The position numbers were made by a program, and so were the translations under genes. The notes under the pieces are model-generated. The model saw nothing but the letters and a program-made list of their open reading frames with translations, was not told where the DNA came from and did not search any database. Shown piece by piece: positions 53,246 through 62,713 of a stretch of 64,000 bases of DNA. Origin of the DNA: Cytophagaceae bacterium (lineage in GTDB: Bacteria > Bacteroidota > Bacteroidia > Cytophagales > Spirosomataceae); assembly GCA_027486845.1 (NCBI GenBank), contig JAIXOL010000030.1, positions 124,001-188,000 of the forward strand, given 5' to 3'. The stretch's first letter is position 1, and each line of letters starts with the position of its first letter.

Positions 53246-56200
53246 TTAAGCCAATTCAGCTTCGTGAGCAATTTCTTCGATTTGTTTCATACGCTCGAAA
53301 TTTTTGTTGCGAGACAAGAAAGTGTAAATCGCAGGAATTACGTATAAGGTCAGAACCAATGAGAATAATAAACCTCCCATGATAACGATACCCATAGCCA
53401 TACGGCTTTTTCCAGCCGAACCCAATGCAAAGGCAATTGGTGCCGCACCTAGAACTGTTGCAAAACTTGTCATCAAGATTGGGCGGAAACGCATAGAGGC
53501 AGCTTCAATTGCGGCTTCTCTGACGCTCATGCCTTTTTCTCTTAATTGATTGGCAAATTCTACAATTAAAATACCATTTTTAGTTACCAAACCAATGAGC
53601 ATAATCATACCAATTTGGCTGAAAATATTAAGCGTTTGGTTGAAATACCACAATGAAAACACCGCTCCAGCAATAGCTAAAGGTACAGTAAGCATGATAA
53701 TAAATGGGTCAACGAAACTCTCGAACTGAGCAGCCAAAATCAAATACACTAATACCAATGCCAATAAGAACATATAAAAAGTATTTGATGAACTTTCAGA
53801 AAAATCTCTTGATGAACCAGCCAAAGCTGTTCTGATTACTTCATCGCCCATCTTATCTCTGATTTTGTCCATTGCCTTGATACCATCGCCAACCGTCTTT
53901 CCTGGTGCTAAACCAGCCGAAACAGTGGCACTCATATAGCGATTGAAGTGATATAACTGCGGTGGGCTACTTTCTTCGTTAATCTTGACGATATTATCTA
54001 ATTGGATGATTTCACCACGATTATTTTTTACATAAGTATTTTTTAAATCAAGTGGTTCGTCACGGTTGGCACGGTCAAATTGCCCAATAACTTGATACTG
54101 ACGACCATTCATCGTGAAATATCCAAAACGTTGTCCAGCAAAAGCCAATTGCATTGACTGAGCCACATCCGTTACCGAAACCCCCATACTTTTAGCTTTT
54201 TCACGGTCAATACTCACTTCAAGTTCAGGTTTATTAAACTTCAAGTTCAAATCGGATATCATGAAGGTTGGATCTTTCGCCACTTCTTCCATAAATTTCG
54301 GCACATACTGACGAAGTTTCTCGAAATCTGGTGCTTGAATCACGTATTGTACTGGCAATCCACCTCTTTTATCTAAAGATATTGTTTCTTGTTGAAGCAC
54401 AAACGCTCTAGCATCTGGCATTTTCTTAGTGATTTTACCTACTTGGTCAGCAATTTGTTGTTGCGTACGTTTTCTGTCTTGCGGGTCGTTGAGAACTAAT
54501 CTAGTAAAACCTGTATTAGCAGCACCCGATCCAGAAAATCCAGGGGCGGTCATCGTAACGACAACATTCGCTTCTGGCACTGAGTCACGAATAGTTTTTC
54601 CGAGTTTTTGGATATAATTATCGGTAAATTCAAAAGAGGAACCCTCAGGAGCCGTGATTTGTAAACGCATGGCACTACGGTCGTCGAGTGGAGCTAATTC
54701 TTGTTGAAGATCTTTTCCAAAAAACCATGTCATACCGAATGTAAGCAAAACCAACGGAATGGCAACCCAACGAATATTCATAAAACTTGTCAAACGAGCT
54801 TTGTATCCATTAATTACTCTTAAAAAGAAAGGTTCGGTAATTTCGTAGAAACGACTATGTCTTTGATTTTTTCTTACTAAGTATGCATTCAACATTGGCG
54901 TAAGTGTCAATGAAACGAATGCAGAAATCAATACAGCAGTGGCTAGTACGATACCGAATTCTCGGAAAAGACGACCAACGAAACCTTCCATAAATATAAC
55001 TGGCAAGAATACCGAAGCAAGCGTAATTGAGGTAGAAAGTACTGCAAACATGATTTCGTTTGCTCCTTTGATTGCAGCCTCAATCGGCTTCATGCCTTCT
55101 TCAATTTTTTTATAAATATTTTCAGTAACAACGATACCATCATCAACTACGAGACCAGTTGCCAAAACAATAGCAAGTAATGTAAGAACATTGACTGAGA
55201 ACCCGAATATATACATGAAGAAAAACGTACCAATGAGCGATACAGGAATATCAATCAATGGACGAACGGCTATAATCCAATCACGGAAGAATAAGAATAT
55301 AATAATAACAACCAACCCGATAGCAATCATAAGGGTCTCTCCAACTTCTTCCACTGATTTTTTGATGAAAGTAGTGTTATCAGACATCAACTCCATTCTG
55401 TAATCTTTCGGAAGCTCTTTTTTGATTTCGGCCAAACGCTTGTTCACTTGTGCCGAAATATCAAGATAGTTTGCACCAGGCTGTGGTACTATTGCCAAAC
55501 CAATCGAAGGAATACCGTTGATTCGCATGACTGTTTCTTCGTTTTCAGCACCAAGTTCTGCATCACCAATATCTTTGAAACGAATAATTTTTTCGCCTAC
55601 TGTTTTTACAATCAAATTATTAAAATCTTCTTCACCCTTGAATCGACCAATCGTTTTTACAGTTAATTCTGTATTATCTCCGGCTAGTTTTCCACTCGGA
55701 AGCTCTACGTTTTCACGGTCAAGAGCTAATTTTACATCTTGCGTTGTTACGCCTTGTGCGGCCAATTTGTTGGGATCCATCCAAAGACGCATAGAGAATT
55801 TTTTTTGTCCCCAAATCATTACTTGGCTGATACCTTGAATGGTCTGAAGGCGTTGAGCAACTACGTTTTCTGCGTAGTCGCTGATTTCCATGTGGCTTCT
55901 AACGTCCGACTGCAAGAGCATACTCATGATTGGATCAGAGTTTGCATCGGCTTTTGAAACCGTTGGAGGACCATCAATATCTTGCGGGAGCTGACGTACT
56001 GCACTCGAAACTTTGTCACGAACGTCGTTGGCGGCAGTTTCCATATCAACGCCGATTTCAAATTCGATGGTAATTTGGCTTGAACCATTGTTTGACGACG
56101 AATTAATAGACTTTATTCCCTCTATAGCATTTAATGCTTTTTCGAGAGGTTCGGTAATCTGAGACTCAATAATGTCGGAATTAGCACCAACGTAATTGGT

Positions 56201-56344
56201 ACGCACCGAAACAACAGGAGGGTCAATGGATGGATACTCACGTACACCCAAAAATGTATAGCCAATTGCCCCAAACAAAATGATGAGAAGATTCATCACG
56301 ATGGCTAATACAGGACGTTTGATAGAAATGGTTGAGATTGACAT
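53246..56344 (-). CDS. RND efflux transporter (AcrB/MexB type, HAE1)
   Basis: This 1032-residue inner-membrane protein has twelve transmembrane segments and two large periplasmic loops. The proton-relay aspartates lie in GLVVDDGIVVTEN, and segments such as STISIKRPVLAIVMNLLIILFG at the N-terminus and YILAAQFESFVDPFIIM in the second half are typical of HAE1 transporters. It pumps hydrophobic compounds out with the membrane-fusion and TolC proteins of the same operon. A 93-bp spacer precedes it and contains AATTAAGAATG repeats. Confidence 0.95.
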   Translation of the reverse strand: MSISTISIKRPVLAIVMNLLIILFGAIGYTFLGVREYPSIDPPVVSVRTNYVGANSDIIESQITEPLEKALNAIEGIKSINSSSNNGSSQITIEFEIGVDMETAANDVRDKVSSAVRQLPQDIDGPPTVSKADANSDPIMSMLLQSDVRSHMEISDYAENVVAQRLQTIQGISQVMIWGQKKFSMRLWMDPNKLAAQGVTTQDVKLALDRENVELPSGKLAGDNTELTVKTIGRFKGEEDFNNLIVKTVGEKIIRFKDIGDAELGAENEETVMRINGIPSIGLAIVPQPGANYLDISAQVNKRLAEIKKELPKDYRMELMSDNTTFIKKSVEEVGETLMIAIGLVVIIIFLFFRDWIIAVRPLIDIPVSLIGTFFFMYIFGFSVNVLTLLAIVLATGLVVDDGIVVTENIYKKIEEGMKPIEAAIKGANEIMFAVLSTSITLASVFLPVIFMEGFVGRLFREFGIVLATAVLISAFVSLTLTPMLNAYLVRKNQRHSRFYEITEPFFLRVINGYKARLTSFMNIRWVAIPLVLLTFGMTWFFGKDLQQELAPLDDRSAMRLQITAPEGSSFEFTDNYIQKLGKTIRDSVPEANVVVTMTAPGFSGSGAANTGFTRLVLNDPQDRKRTQQQIADQVGKITKKMPDARAFVLQQETISLDKRGGLPVQYVIQAPDFEKLRQYVPKFMEEVAKDPTFMISDLNLKFNKPELEVSIDREKAKSMGVSVTDVAQSMQLAFAGQRFGYFTMNGRQYQVIGQFDRANRDEPLDLKNTYVKNNRGEIIQLDNIVKINEESSPPQLYHFNRYMSATVSAGLAPGKTVGDGIKAMDKIRDKMGDEVIRTALAGSSRDFSESSSNTFYMFLLALVLVYLILAAQFESFVDPFIIMLTVPLAIAGAVFSLWYFNQTLNIFSQIGMIMLIGLVTKNGILIVEFANQLREKGMSVREAAIEAASMRFRPILMTSFATVLGAAPIAFALGSAGKSRMAMGIVIMGGLLFSLVLTLYVIPAIYTFLSRNKNFERMKQIEEIAHEAELA

Positions 56345-56363
56345 AGTGCCTTGTGCAATTATG

Positions 56364-56388
56364 AATTAAGAATGTAGAATTAAGAATG
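56364..56388. repeat. Two direct AATTAAGAATG copies between RND and MFP genes
   Basis: AATTAAGAATG occurs at 56364-56374 and 56378-56388. The same 11-mer is found at 39969 and 39999. It is a dispersed intergenic motif. Confidence 0.6.
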
Positions 56389-56437
56389 TTCTGAGAAACA
56401 CCATCAATTCGTTTATTATCAGCGACTTATCAAAACT

Positions 56438-57547
56438 TTACTTATTTGCTCCTTTAACTTTTATTGATGCATCTTTTTTCAATGCCATTATACCCGAAAC
56501 GATTAAAGAATCGCCGGCTTGCAGTCCGCTTGTAACTTGAATTTTCTTATCATTCCGAACACCCGTTTCAATCATAACTTCAGCAGCTTTGCCATCACGA
56601 ACCACATAAACTTTTTTACCTTTCAAAACTGGCACAACTGCTTCAGTAGGAATCATGATTGCTTGAGCAATGTCTAAATCAACCGAAACTCTTACGAACA
56701 TACCTGGAATGAGTCTATCAGATGGATTTTTAGCCAATGCTCTGAGTTTCATAGTACGAAGATTTGGATCGATTTTTGGGTCGATAGCCACAACATTGGC
56801 GTAATAAGCTTCGGGCTGGCCTTCAACTTCAAATTTTACATTTCTGCCAACTCTGATGAGTGTAGAATATTTTTCTGGAATCGAAAAATCAACTTTTACA
56901 GGATTTGTTTGTACGAGTGTTGCCAAACTTGTGGCTGGCGTAACGTACGCTCCTTGACTAACATTTTTCAATCCTATTTTTCCTGCAAATGGTGCTTTCA
57001 AAACTGTTTTTTCGACATTTGCCTCGATGAGTTCTTTGTCGGCATTGAGGGTATTAATTTTATTAGCCGTAATTTCATACTCTTCTTTGCTAATAGCGTT
57101 AATATCCAATAATTTTTTCTGACGAGCTTCAGTTTGTTTTGCCAATTCTATCTCGAAATTAAGCTTTTTCAACTGAGCTTGAAGGTCCGTATCCTTGATA
57201 CGAGCTATCACTTGTCCTGCTGCAACTTGGCTACCTTCTTTGATATTGAGAGCAAGAATTCGGCCAGAAGCCTCAGCTCTCAATTCGATTTCTTCATTCG
57301 GGAAAATCGTACCTGATGATGTAATTACATTATCAAGACTTTCAGTATTGACCACAAAAACATTTACCGAAACAGAAGGGCCAGCACCTTTCATATCTTT
57401 GCCTTTTTCGCCTCCTTTACCGCCCGACGCTCCTGCACCTGCTCCGCCACCTGGGCTTTTTTCACCTAAATCAGGCTTTTTAAAAAAGAAAATTTTGCCA
57501 AGTACCAAGACCGCAACAACAGCAACAATAGTCAGAATCGTACGCAT
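56438..57547 (-). CDS. RND efflux membrane-fusion protein (AcrA type)
   Basis: This 369-residue protein has an N-terminal membrane anchor (TILTIVAVVAVLVLGKIFFF), a striking Gly/Lys-rich linker at about 33-58 (GGGAGAGASGGKGGEKGKDM), and then the lipoyl, alpha-hairpin and beta-barrel domains of the family (LNIKEGSQVAAGQVIARI; VLKAPFAGKIGLKNVSQGAY). It bridges the RND pump and TolC in the periplasm. It is the first gene of the efflux operon. The long Gly/Lys linker is unusual. Confidence 0.93.
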   Translation of the reverse strand: MRTILTIVAVVAVLVLGKIFFFKKPDLGEKSPGGGAGAGASGGKGGEKGKDMKGAGPSVSVNVFVVNTESLDNVITSSGTIFPNEEIELRAEASGRILALNIKEGSQVAAGQVIARIKDTDLQAQLKKLNFEIELAKQTEARQKKLLDINAISKEEYEITANKINTLNADKELIEANVEKTVLKAPFAGKIGLKNVSQGAYVTPATSLATLVQTNPVKVDFSIPEKYSTLIRVGRNVKFEVEGQPEAYYANVVAIDPKIDPNLRTMKLRALAKNPSDRLIPGMFVRVSVDLDIAQAIMIPTEAVVPVLKGKKVYVVRDGKAAEVMIETGVRNDKKIQVTSGLQAGDSLIVSGIMALKKDASIKVKGANK

Positions 57548-57974
57548 ATTAAACTTAATGATTAGTGGAGTATCTGTTAGAAATGTTAAATATTTTTATA
57601 AACTAAATACAAAAATATACCTAACTATTACGATAATAAAAGTTTTTGCATTAATCCTACTAAATAATCGACCTAAGGGGTGTTTTTCACGACTGTTGGA
57701 GTAAAATTAACTAGTTTGATAATTATTTTTTCCAAAAAGAAATTGAATTTCATTTTGAAAAAAATATTCTTCAATACAAAAAACTTGATTATAGCTACAA
57801 TGGAATTATTTCTACATAAAACAATAATAGTTCTATTCGCAATTCTAAATCTTAACAAGGATGAAATTATTAAATATTACAATTCCATTCCTTTGTAGTT
57901 TTCCCTGCTAATGTCATAACGTTTCCTATACCTTGTTTTACTCCTTTGGAGCTAAAATTTAATATTTGGAAGTA
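57548..57974. other. Intergenic region, no gene recognised
   Basis: This 427-bp AT-rich stretch should hold the efflux operon promoter. A possible -7 box on the minus strand is TATTTTTG at 57610-57617. Partial inverted similarity between CTACAATGGAATT near 57800 and AATTCCATTCCTTTGTAG near 57880 suggests an old element. No reading frame is convincing. Confidence 0.4.
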
Positions 57975-58403
57975 CTACAAAAAATACATCACCCCAAATT
58001 CATAACCTTTTAAGCCCAAACCTGTAATCATTCCTTTGCAAACACGAGTAAGATATGAATGATGACGAAAAGCCTCACGGGTGTGAATATTCGAGATATG
58101 TACCTCAACAGCAGGCGTTTTTACAGCCGAAAGAGCATCGGCAATTGCAACCGAAGTATGAGTATATGCCCCAGCATTAATTATAATTCCTGCAAATTCG
58201 GTTTCACCATAGCCTATATCATGAATTTTATCAATGATTGCTCCCTCATGGTTCGACTGAAAATAATGTAATATAACATCAGGAAAAATCGCCTTTAATT
58301 CTTCAAAATAAGCCTCAAAAGTCAGACTTCCATAAATATGTGGTTCACGTTTTCCCAAAAGGTTAAGGTTTGGGCCGTTGATAATGATGATATTTTTCGA
58401 CAT
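57975..58403 (-). CDS. aroQ: 3-dehydroquinate dehydratase, type II
   Basis: The start at ATG 58403 ([16 protein letters not shown]) is preferred to a TTG at 58418. The 142-residue enzyme has the type II signature [17 protein letters not shown] with the catalytic Tyr24 and Arg19, [10 protein letters not shown], and [18 protein letters not shown]. It converts 3-dehydroquinate to 3-dehydroshikimate in the shikimate pathway and forms dodecamers. No other shikimate genes are adjacent. Confidence 0.96.
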   Translation of the reverse strand: MSKNIIIINGPNLNLLGKREPHIYGSLTFEAYFEELKAIFPDVILHYFQSNHEGAIIDKIHDIGYGETEFAGIIINAGAYTHTSVAIADALSAVKTPAVEVHISNIHTREAFRHHSYLTRVCKGMITGLGLKGYEFGVMYFL

Positions 58404-58418
58404 ATATTTTTTGTTCAA

Positions 58419-58719
58419 TCCCTTGTTTCATGATTGTTTTTTGATGTTACAAAGTTTCTAGGTGAAAATAAATGAAACAAAGATACCACTGATAACATAG
58501 ATTTTCACAGATAAGAACTAAAATCAGTATAAATCTCATAAAATCAGAGGTATTATGGTGCAATCATGACAACTCAAAATTTTGTATGAAAGTTATAATT
58601 GCTATTATAAATTGTTCAGAAACTAGGTTCAACCTAACAATTTTGCAACTAAAACAACTTTAAAAACTATTTTTACAAGATAAAAGACTTATTTTGCTGT
58701 AAAATTAATAGAATAACTT
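58419..58719. other. Intergenic region with a degenerate palindrome
   Basis: The 301-bp spacer holds ATACCACTGAT (58483-58493) and its near-inverse ATCAGAGGTAT (58543-58553), within an 80-bp imperfect palindrome of the ACCACTGATTACACAGATTTTC type seen in many bacterial genomes. No gene is seen. Confidence 0.5.
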
Positions 58720-59667
58720 TTGAATTGGCCAATCTACATACAGCATTTTAAAAATTATTTGCGTTTAGAGCGTTCGATGTCTGAGAACTCTATCGAAGCG
58801 TATGTACGTGATATAGAAAAACTCAGTCAATTTACCGAACTTGCCAAACACAAGCCAAAGCCAGAAACCATCACCGAACGTGATATAATGGACTTTCTGG
58901 AATATCTGAATGACTTAGGACTTTCTGCAACCTCGCAAGCACGAATTTTGTCGGGCGTTAAGTCGTTTTACAAATACATGGCAATCGAAAACCTAATTCA
59001 GTCCGACCCTACGCACTTGATAGAATCGCCAAAAGTGGGTAGGAAATTACCCGATACGCTGTCTTTTCCCGAAATCGAACAAATGCTAGAAATAATTGAT
59101 GTTTCAACGCCTGAAGGGACTCGCAACCGAGCAATTTTAGAGGTTTTGTATAGCTGTGGCATGCGAGTTTCGGAATTGATTGATTTGAAATTGACCAGCT
59201 GTTATTTCGATATTGGTTTTGTGAGAGTTTTTGGAAAAGGACGAAAAGTAAGATTGATTCCAATCGGCAATGATGCTATTAAATTCACAAAAATATATTT
59301 GGAAAACATCCGAAACCATCAAGAAATTAAAGAAGAATCAGAAGACATAGTATTCTTGAATCGACGAGGAAAACAACTTTCAAGAGTAATGATTTTCTTG
59401 ATAATCAAAGACTTAGCCGAGAGAGCAGGTATTCAGAAAAATATTTCTCCGCATACGTTCCGCCATTCATTTGCCACGCATCTCATTGAAGGTGGAGCAG
59501 ATTTAAGAGCAGTACAAGAAATGCTCGGCCACGAATCAATCACAACCACTGAGATTTATACCCATCTTGATAGTGTGTTTTTAGAAGAAACCATGAGAAG
59601 TTTTCATCCGAGAGAGAATAGAAGTTCAGTTGAGACAAGGCATGCCTTGTCTGTGCCGAAAAATTGA
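58720..59667 (+). CDS. Site-specific tyrosine recombinase (XerC/XerD)
   Basis: A TTG at 58720 is the only start that keeps the N-terminal SAM-like domain (MNWPIYIQHFKNYLRLERSM); the frame is closed by a TAA just before it. Catalytic residues are Arg149, Lys174, His245, Arg248, His271 and Tyr280, in the expected order. The enzyme resolves chromosome dimers at dif. The last 16 or so residues after SFHPREN are extended, because a palindromic repeat (59633-59652) is read through, ending HALSVPKN. XerD is more likely than XerC on sequence, but I cannot separate them. Confidence 0.92.
   Translation: MNWPIYIQHFKNYLRLERSMSENSIEAYVRDIEKLSQFTELAKHKPKPETITERDIMDFLEYLNDLGLSATSQARILSGVKSFYKYMAIENLIQSDPTHLIESPKVGRKLPDTLSFPEIEQMLEIIDVSTPEGTRNRAILEVLYSCGMRVSELIDLKLTSCYFDIGFVRVFGKGRKVRLIPIGNDAIKFTKIYLENIRNHQEIKEESEDIVFLNRRGKQLSRVMIFLIIKDLAERAGIQKNISPHTFRHSFATHLIEGGADLRAVQEMLGHESITTTEIYTHLDSVFLEETMRSFHPRENRSSVETRHALSVPKN
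59633..59652. repeat. 20-bp perfect palindrome at the 3' end of the xer gene
   Basis: AGACAAGGCATGCCTTGTCT is a perfect palindrome overlapping the last codons of the xer gene. It encodes part of the unusual C-terminal tail. It belongs to a common Bacteroidota intergenic repeat type. Confidence 0.85.
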
Positions 59668-59690
59668 TTATGTATCGTAATACCAACATT

Positions 59691-60623
59691 ATGTCAAATA
59701 AAATAATTACCCTCACAGTCAATCCAGCGGTTGATAAAAGTACAAAGTTTTCAGGCTTGGTTGCAGAACAGAAAATTCGTTGCGAAAACCCACATTTCGA
59801 TGCTGGTGGTGGCGGAATAAATGTATCAAAAGCTATTGCTCGCTTAGGCGGACAATCAAGAGCAGTTTTCACAGTAGGAGGCCCAACTGGAAATTTACTG
59901 CAAGATTTACTAAGAAAAGAAAACATTGATTTTCAAGCTATTACAACCAAAAATTGGACTCGTGAAAACTTCATTGCGGTTGATGTGCTAACCAATGCAC
60001 AATATCGTTTTGGAATGCCTGGTACAGAAATTTTACCCGAAGAGGCTACCGAAATTTTGAAACAAATCGAAGCATTAAAACCTGATTTTTTGGTAGCTAG
60101 TGGTAGTCTTTCGGCAGGTTTGGGCGATGATTTCTATGAAAAAGTTGCAGCAGTTTCTCGAAAAATCGGTTCAAAACTCATCATTGATACTTCGGGCGAA
60201 CCACTCAAACATGCCATTGATGAAGGTGTTTATTTGCTAAAACCAAACGTTGGCGAACTCGCCAAACTGGTAGGCGTTGAAGCTTTAGAAATTGACCAAG
60301 TTGACGAAGCCGCTCGTGAAATAATCGCCAAAGGTGGTTGTGAAATCGTGGTAGTTTCACTTGGGCCACAGGGGGCTGTATTGGTAACGAAGGATACTTG
60401 TGAGCATATTCCCGCTCCATCTGTCACGAAAAAAAGTACCGTTGGTGCAGGTGACAGCATGGTTGGCGGCATGGTTTGGGCATTATCGGAAGGTAAAAGT
60501 GTTCAAGAAATGCTTCGTTGGGGAGTAGCGTGCGGCTCAGCGGCAACCATGAATGAAGGTACGCAACTTTTCAAAATCGAAGACGCAAAAAGATTATTTA
60601 CTTGGTTGCAAAAATACAAATAG
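59691..60623 (+). CDS. PfkB-family hexose kinase (1-phosphofructokinase/tagatose-6-phosphate-kinase-like)
   Basis: The preferred start is the ATG at 59691 (MSNKIITLTVNPAVDKS); other in-frame starts lie at 59664 and 59670, the first overlapping the xer stop. The 310-residue kinase has the N-terminal GGGGINVSKAIARLGG sugar site and the C-terminal GAGDSMVGG catalytic Asp motif. It resembles FruK and LacC, which phosphorylate sugar phosphates, and PfkB, which can replace Pfk. It is a free-standing gene. The substrate is uncertain. Confidence 0.9.
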   Translation: MSNKIITLTVNPAVDKSTKFSGLVAEQKIRCENPHFDAGGGGINVSKAIARLGGQSRAVFTVGGPTGNLLQDLLRKENIDFQAITTKNWTRENFIAVDVLTNAQYRFGMPGTEILPEEATEILKQIEALKPDFLVASGSLSAGLGDDFYEKVAAVSRKIGSKLIIDTSGEPLKHAIDEGVYLLKPNVGELAKLVGVEALEIDQVDEAAREIIAKGGCEIVVVSLGPQGAVLVTKDTCEHIPAPSVTKKSTVGAGDSMVGGMVWALSEGKSVQEMLRWGVACGSAATMNEGTQLFKIEDAKRLFTWLQKYK

Positions 60624-60667
60624 AGCAAGTTTCCGAACTTGCTTAAATCAATATAAACCTTATAAAC

Positions 60668-61417
60668 ATGAAAAAACTCTTTTTGTTCTCTGCTATACTT
60701 TTGGCTATAAGTAGCAACATTTTCGCCCAAATCATTCATTCTCATAATGATTATGAGCAAAAACAACCATTTTTTGCGGCTTACGATTTAGGTTTTGATT
60801 CGATAGAAGCCGATTTATATTTAAAAGATGGCGAACTTTGCGTAGCCCACAACCTTAAAGATGTATCCACCGAGCGAACACTCAGAAAACTTTATATTGA
60901 ACCACTTTTGGCAAAAATTAAAGAAAATGGCGGTTATCCTTACCCTAATAAAAAATCTTTGCATTTATTGCTCGACCTAAAAACACAAGGCAAAGAAATT
61001 ATGAAAGTGCTTGATGCACAGCTAAATCCTTATAAAAAAGAACTTCGCCACGTAAAAATTTCTATTAGTGGCGATATGCCAAAACCCGAAGAATTTCAGA
61101 ATTACGATAAGATGTTTTCATTTGATGGTCGAAAAAGCCTAGCTTACTCAAAAAAAGCCTTCAAAAGAATATACATGGTCAGTGCCAGTTTTACTGACTT
61201 CGGGAAATATTGGGCTGGAAAAGAGCCTCTTTCTCAAGAAGTTGACGAAAAAATCAGTGTTTTTGTCAATGAAATGCACGCCAAAAACAAAAAAGTAAGG
61301 CTTTGGGGAACACCCAACACAACGCTGGGATTTGAAACCCTCAAAGCCTTACAAGTTGATGTAATCGGAGCAGATGATTTGCCTTTACTTAGAAATTTTA
61401 TTGATAGTTCGAAATAA
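60668..61417 (+). CDS. Secreted PI-PLC/glycerophosphodiesterase-like protein
   Basis: This 249-residue protein has a signal peptide ending in NIFAQ. The PLC-like TIM-barrel starts IIHSHNDYEQKQPFFAAYDLGFDSIEADLYLKDGELCVAHN, with the His, Glu and Asp residues placed as in glycerophosphodiester phosphodiesterases. It is likely periplasmic and may cleave a phosphodiester lipid or glycerophosphodiester. It follows the PfkB gene by 44 bp and may be cotranscribed. Confidence 0.82.
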   Translation: MKKLFLFSAILLAISSNIFAQIIHSHNDYEQKQPFFAAYDLGFDSIEADLYLKDGELCVAHNLKDVSTERTLRKLYIEPLLAKIKENGGYPYPNKKSLHLLLDLKTQGKEIMKVLDAQLNPYKKELRHVKISISGDMPKPEEFQNYDKMFSFDGRKSLAYSKKAFKRIYMVSASFTDFGKYWAGKEPLSQEVDEKISVFVNEMHAKNKKVRLWGTPNTTLGFETLKALQVDVIGADDLPLLRNFIDSSK

Positions 61418-61424
61418 GTTTATA

Positions 61425-62396
61425 TCAAGGAATATCTTTCGGTGGACGAGCAAAATACGCTTCAATTTCTTCTTTTGAAGGCTGTTTTACTGGCCTTACT
61501 ACTCTAAAACCTAAAAATGGGGCATTAGTCAGCCACCAATCAGATTTCGGAATTTGGGGGTCACGTTGCTTCAACTCTGGTGTTGAAGTCAGTCGAGATG
61601 CACTACGGAGTTTATCAGCGTCATCGTCCCAATGCCCGCCCCGAATCACGTGCGGATAATGATTGGTTGGTTTGATATATGGGTTGTTAGTGGCTTCGGG
61701 TTTGCTATAAAAATCGGCTACGTAAAGGTCAGAAGTCCATTCAGCTACATTTCCGTACATATCGTAAAGTCCCCAAGCATTGGGTTTTAGTTGACCAGAT
61801 TTTTTATATGCCCCATCGGAATTTTCAAAATACCACGCATATTCTTTCATTTTTGAGGCATCATCGCCAAAATAAAACGTAGTTTTCGAGCCTGCACGAG
61901 CGGCATATTCCCACTCAGCTTCTGTTGGGAGTCGGTAAAAATATCCTGTTTTTGCATAAAGCCATTTACAAAACGAGCGAGCAGCAAACTGCGTAACATT
62001 ACAAACAGGAAAACCACTTTCTTTTCCTTGCCCGAATGACATCTCGACGTAAGGTTGAGTCGGGCGTGCAACTGTACCAACACGAGTAGCTACTTCGGCA
62101 GTATTTTTTTCGTCTTTTACTTCGAGTTCTTTATTAAAATATGCCTCGTACATTTCCCATGAAGTTTCATATTTAGCCATCCAAAAAGCATCAATTATTA
62201 CTTTATGTTGCGGACCTTCATCGGGTTTGCGGTCTTTTTCAGACGCTGGACTTCCCATGGTAAATTCACCAGCGGGAATCGGCTGCATATCCAAACCATG
62301 TTGTAAGCCGGGAATATGCTCAGTATAAGGTTTAAAGTCTTCGCTACGAAAAGCTACGCAAGCAAAGATAAGTAGGGAGAAGATAAATTTTTTCAA
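61425..62396 (-). CDS. Formylglycine-generating-enzyme-like (SUMF1/FGE-sulfatase) protein
   Basis: The frame starts with TTG at 62396 directly before a signal peptide (KKFIFSLLIFACVAF), so TTG is the likely start. The 323-residue protein has the FGE-sulfatase fold: PIPAGEFTMGSPASEKDR, RLPTEAEWEYAARAG, NAWGLYDMYGNVAEW and VIRGGHWDDDADKLRSASR. The two active-site cysteines of true FGE are not evident. Such proteins often lack sulfatase activation and serve in envelope or gliding machinery. No sulfatase gene is nearby. Confidence 0.85.
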   Translation of the reverse strand: MKKFIFSLLIFACVAFRSEDFKPYTEHIPGLQHGLDMQPIPAGEFTMGSPASEKDRKPDEGPQHKVIIDAFWMAKYETSWEMYEAYFNKELEVKDEKNTAEVATRVGTVARPTQPYVEMSFGQGKESGFPVCNVTQFAARSFCKWLYAKTGYFYRLPTEAEWEYAARAGSKTTFYFGDDASKMKEYAWYFENSDGAYKKSGQLKPNAWGLYDMYGNVAEWTSDLYVADFYSKPEATNNPYIKPTNHYPHVIRGGHWDDDADKLRSASRLTSTPELKQRDPQIPKSDWWLTNAPFLGFRVVRPVKQPSKEEIEAYFARPPKDIP

Positions 62397-62713
62397 GGTT
62401 GAATGAGTTTTTTTTACAAATATAGTCTATGAATTGACTTAGGTTAAAATGATTTGTCATAAATTTAAAGACATTTAGTAAATTAGCACACTAAAAGTTT
62501 TTTGTTCCTTTATAAAAATCCACAAACTAATTTGAAAACATCAATCAGCATTTACCTTGAAACTTATAAGCAGATTTATGATCAAATCCCTCAGTCAAAT
62601 TAGAAAAATGCTTGCCAAAAAATAAATTCTTTAATCATTTTATAACAAATGTGATAGCTAAATGAGTTTTAGATTTCGGCACTTTACACAAGAAACATCA
62701 AACAATCAAAATT
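62397..62713. other. Divergent intergenic region, no gene recognised
   Basis: This 317-bp AT-rich spacer separates the FGE-like gene from the DUF2141 gene. It must contain both promoters, but I see no clear box. Confidence 0.4.

Noticed and set aside
58479-58562. A tRNA or small RNA gene before the xer gene
   Set aside because: The region fits a degenerate ACCACTGAT-type palindrome and lacks tRNA arms.
61425-62396. A true formylglycine-generating enzyme
   Set aside because: The fold matches, but the active-site cysteine pair is not evident and no sulfatase gene is nearby.
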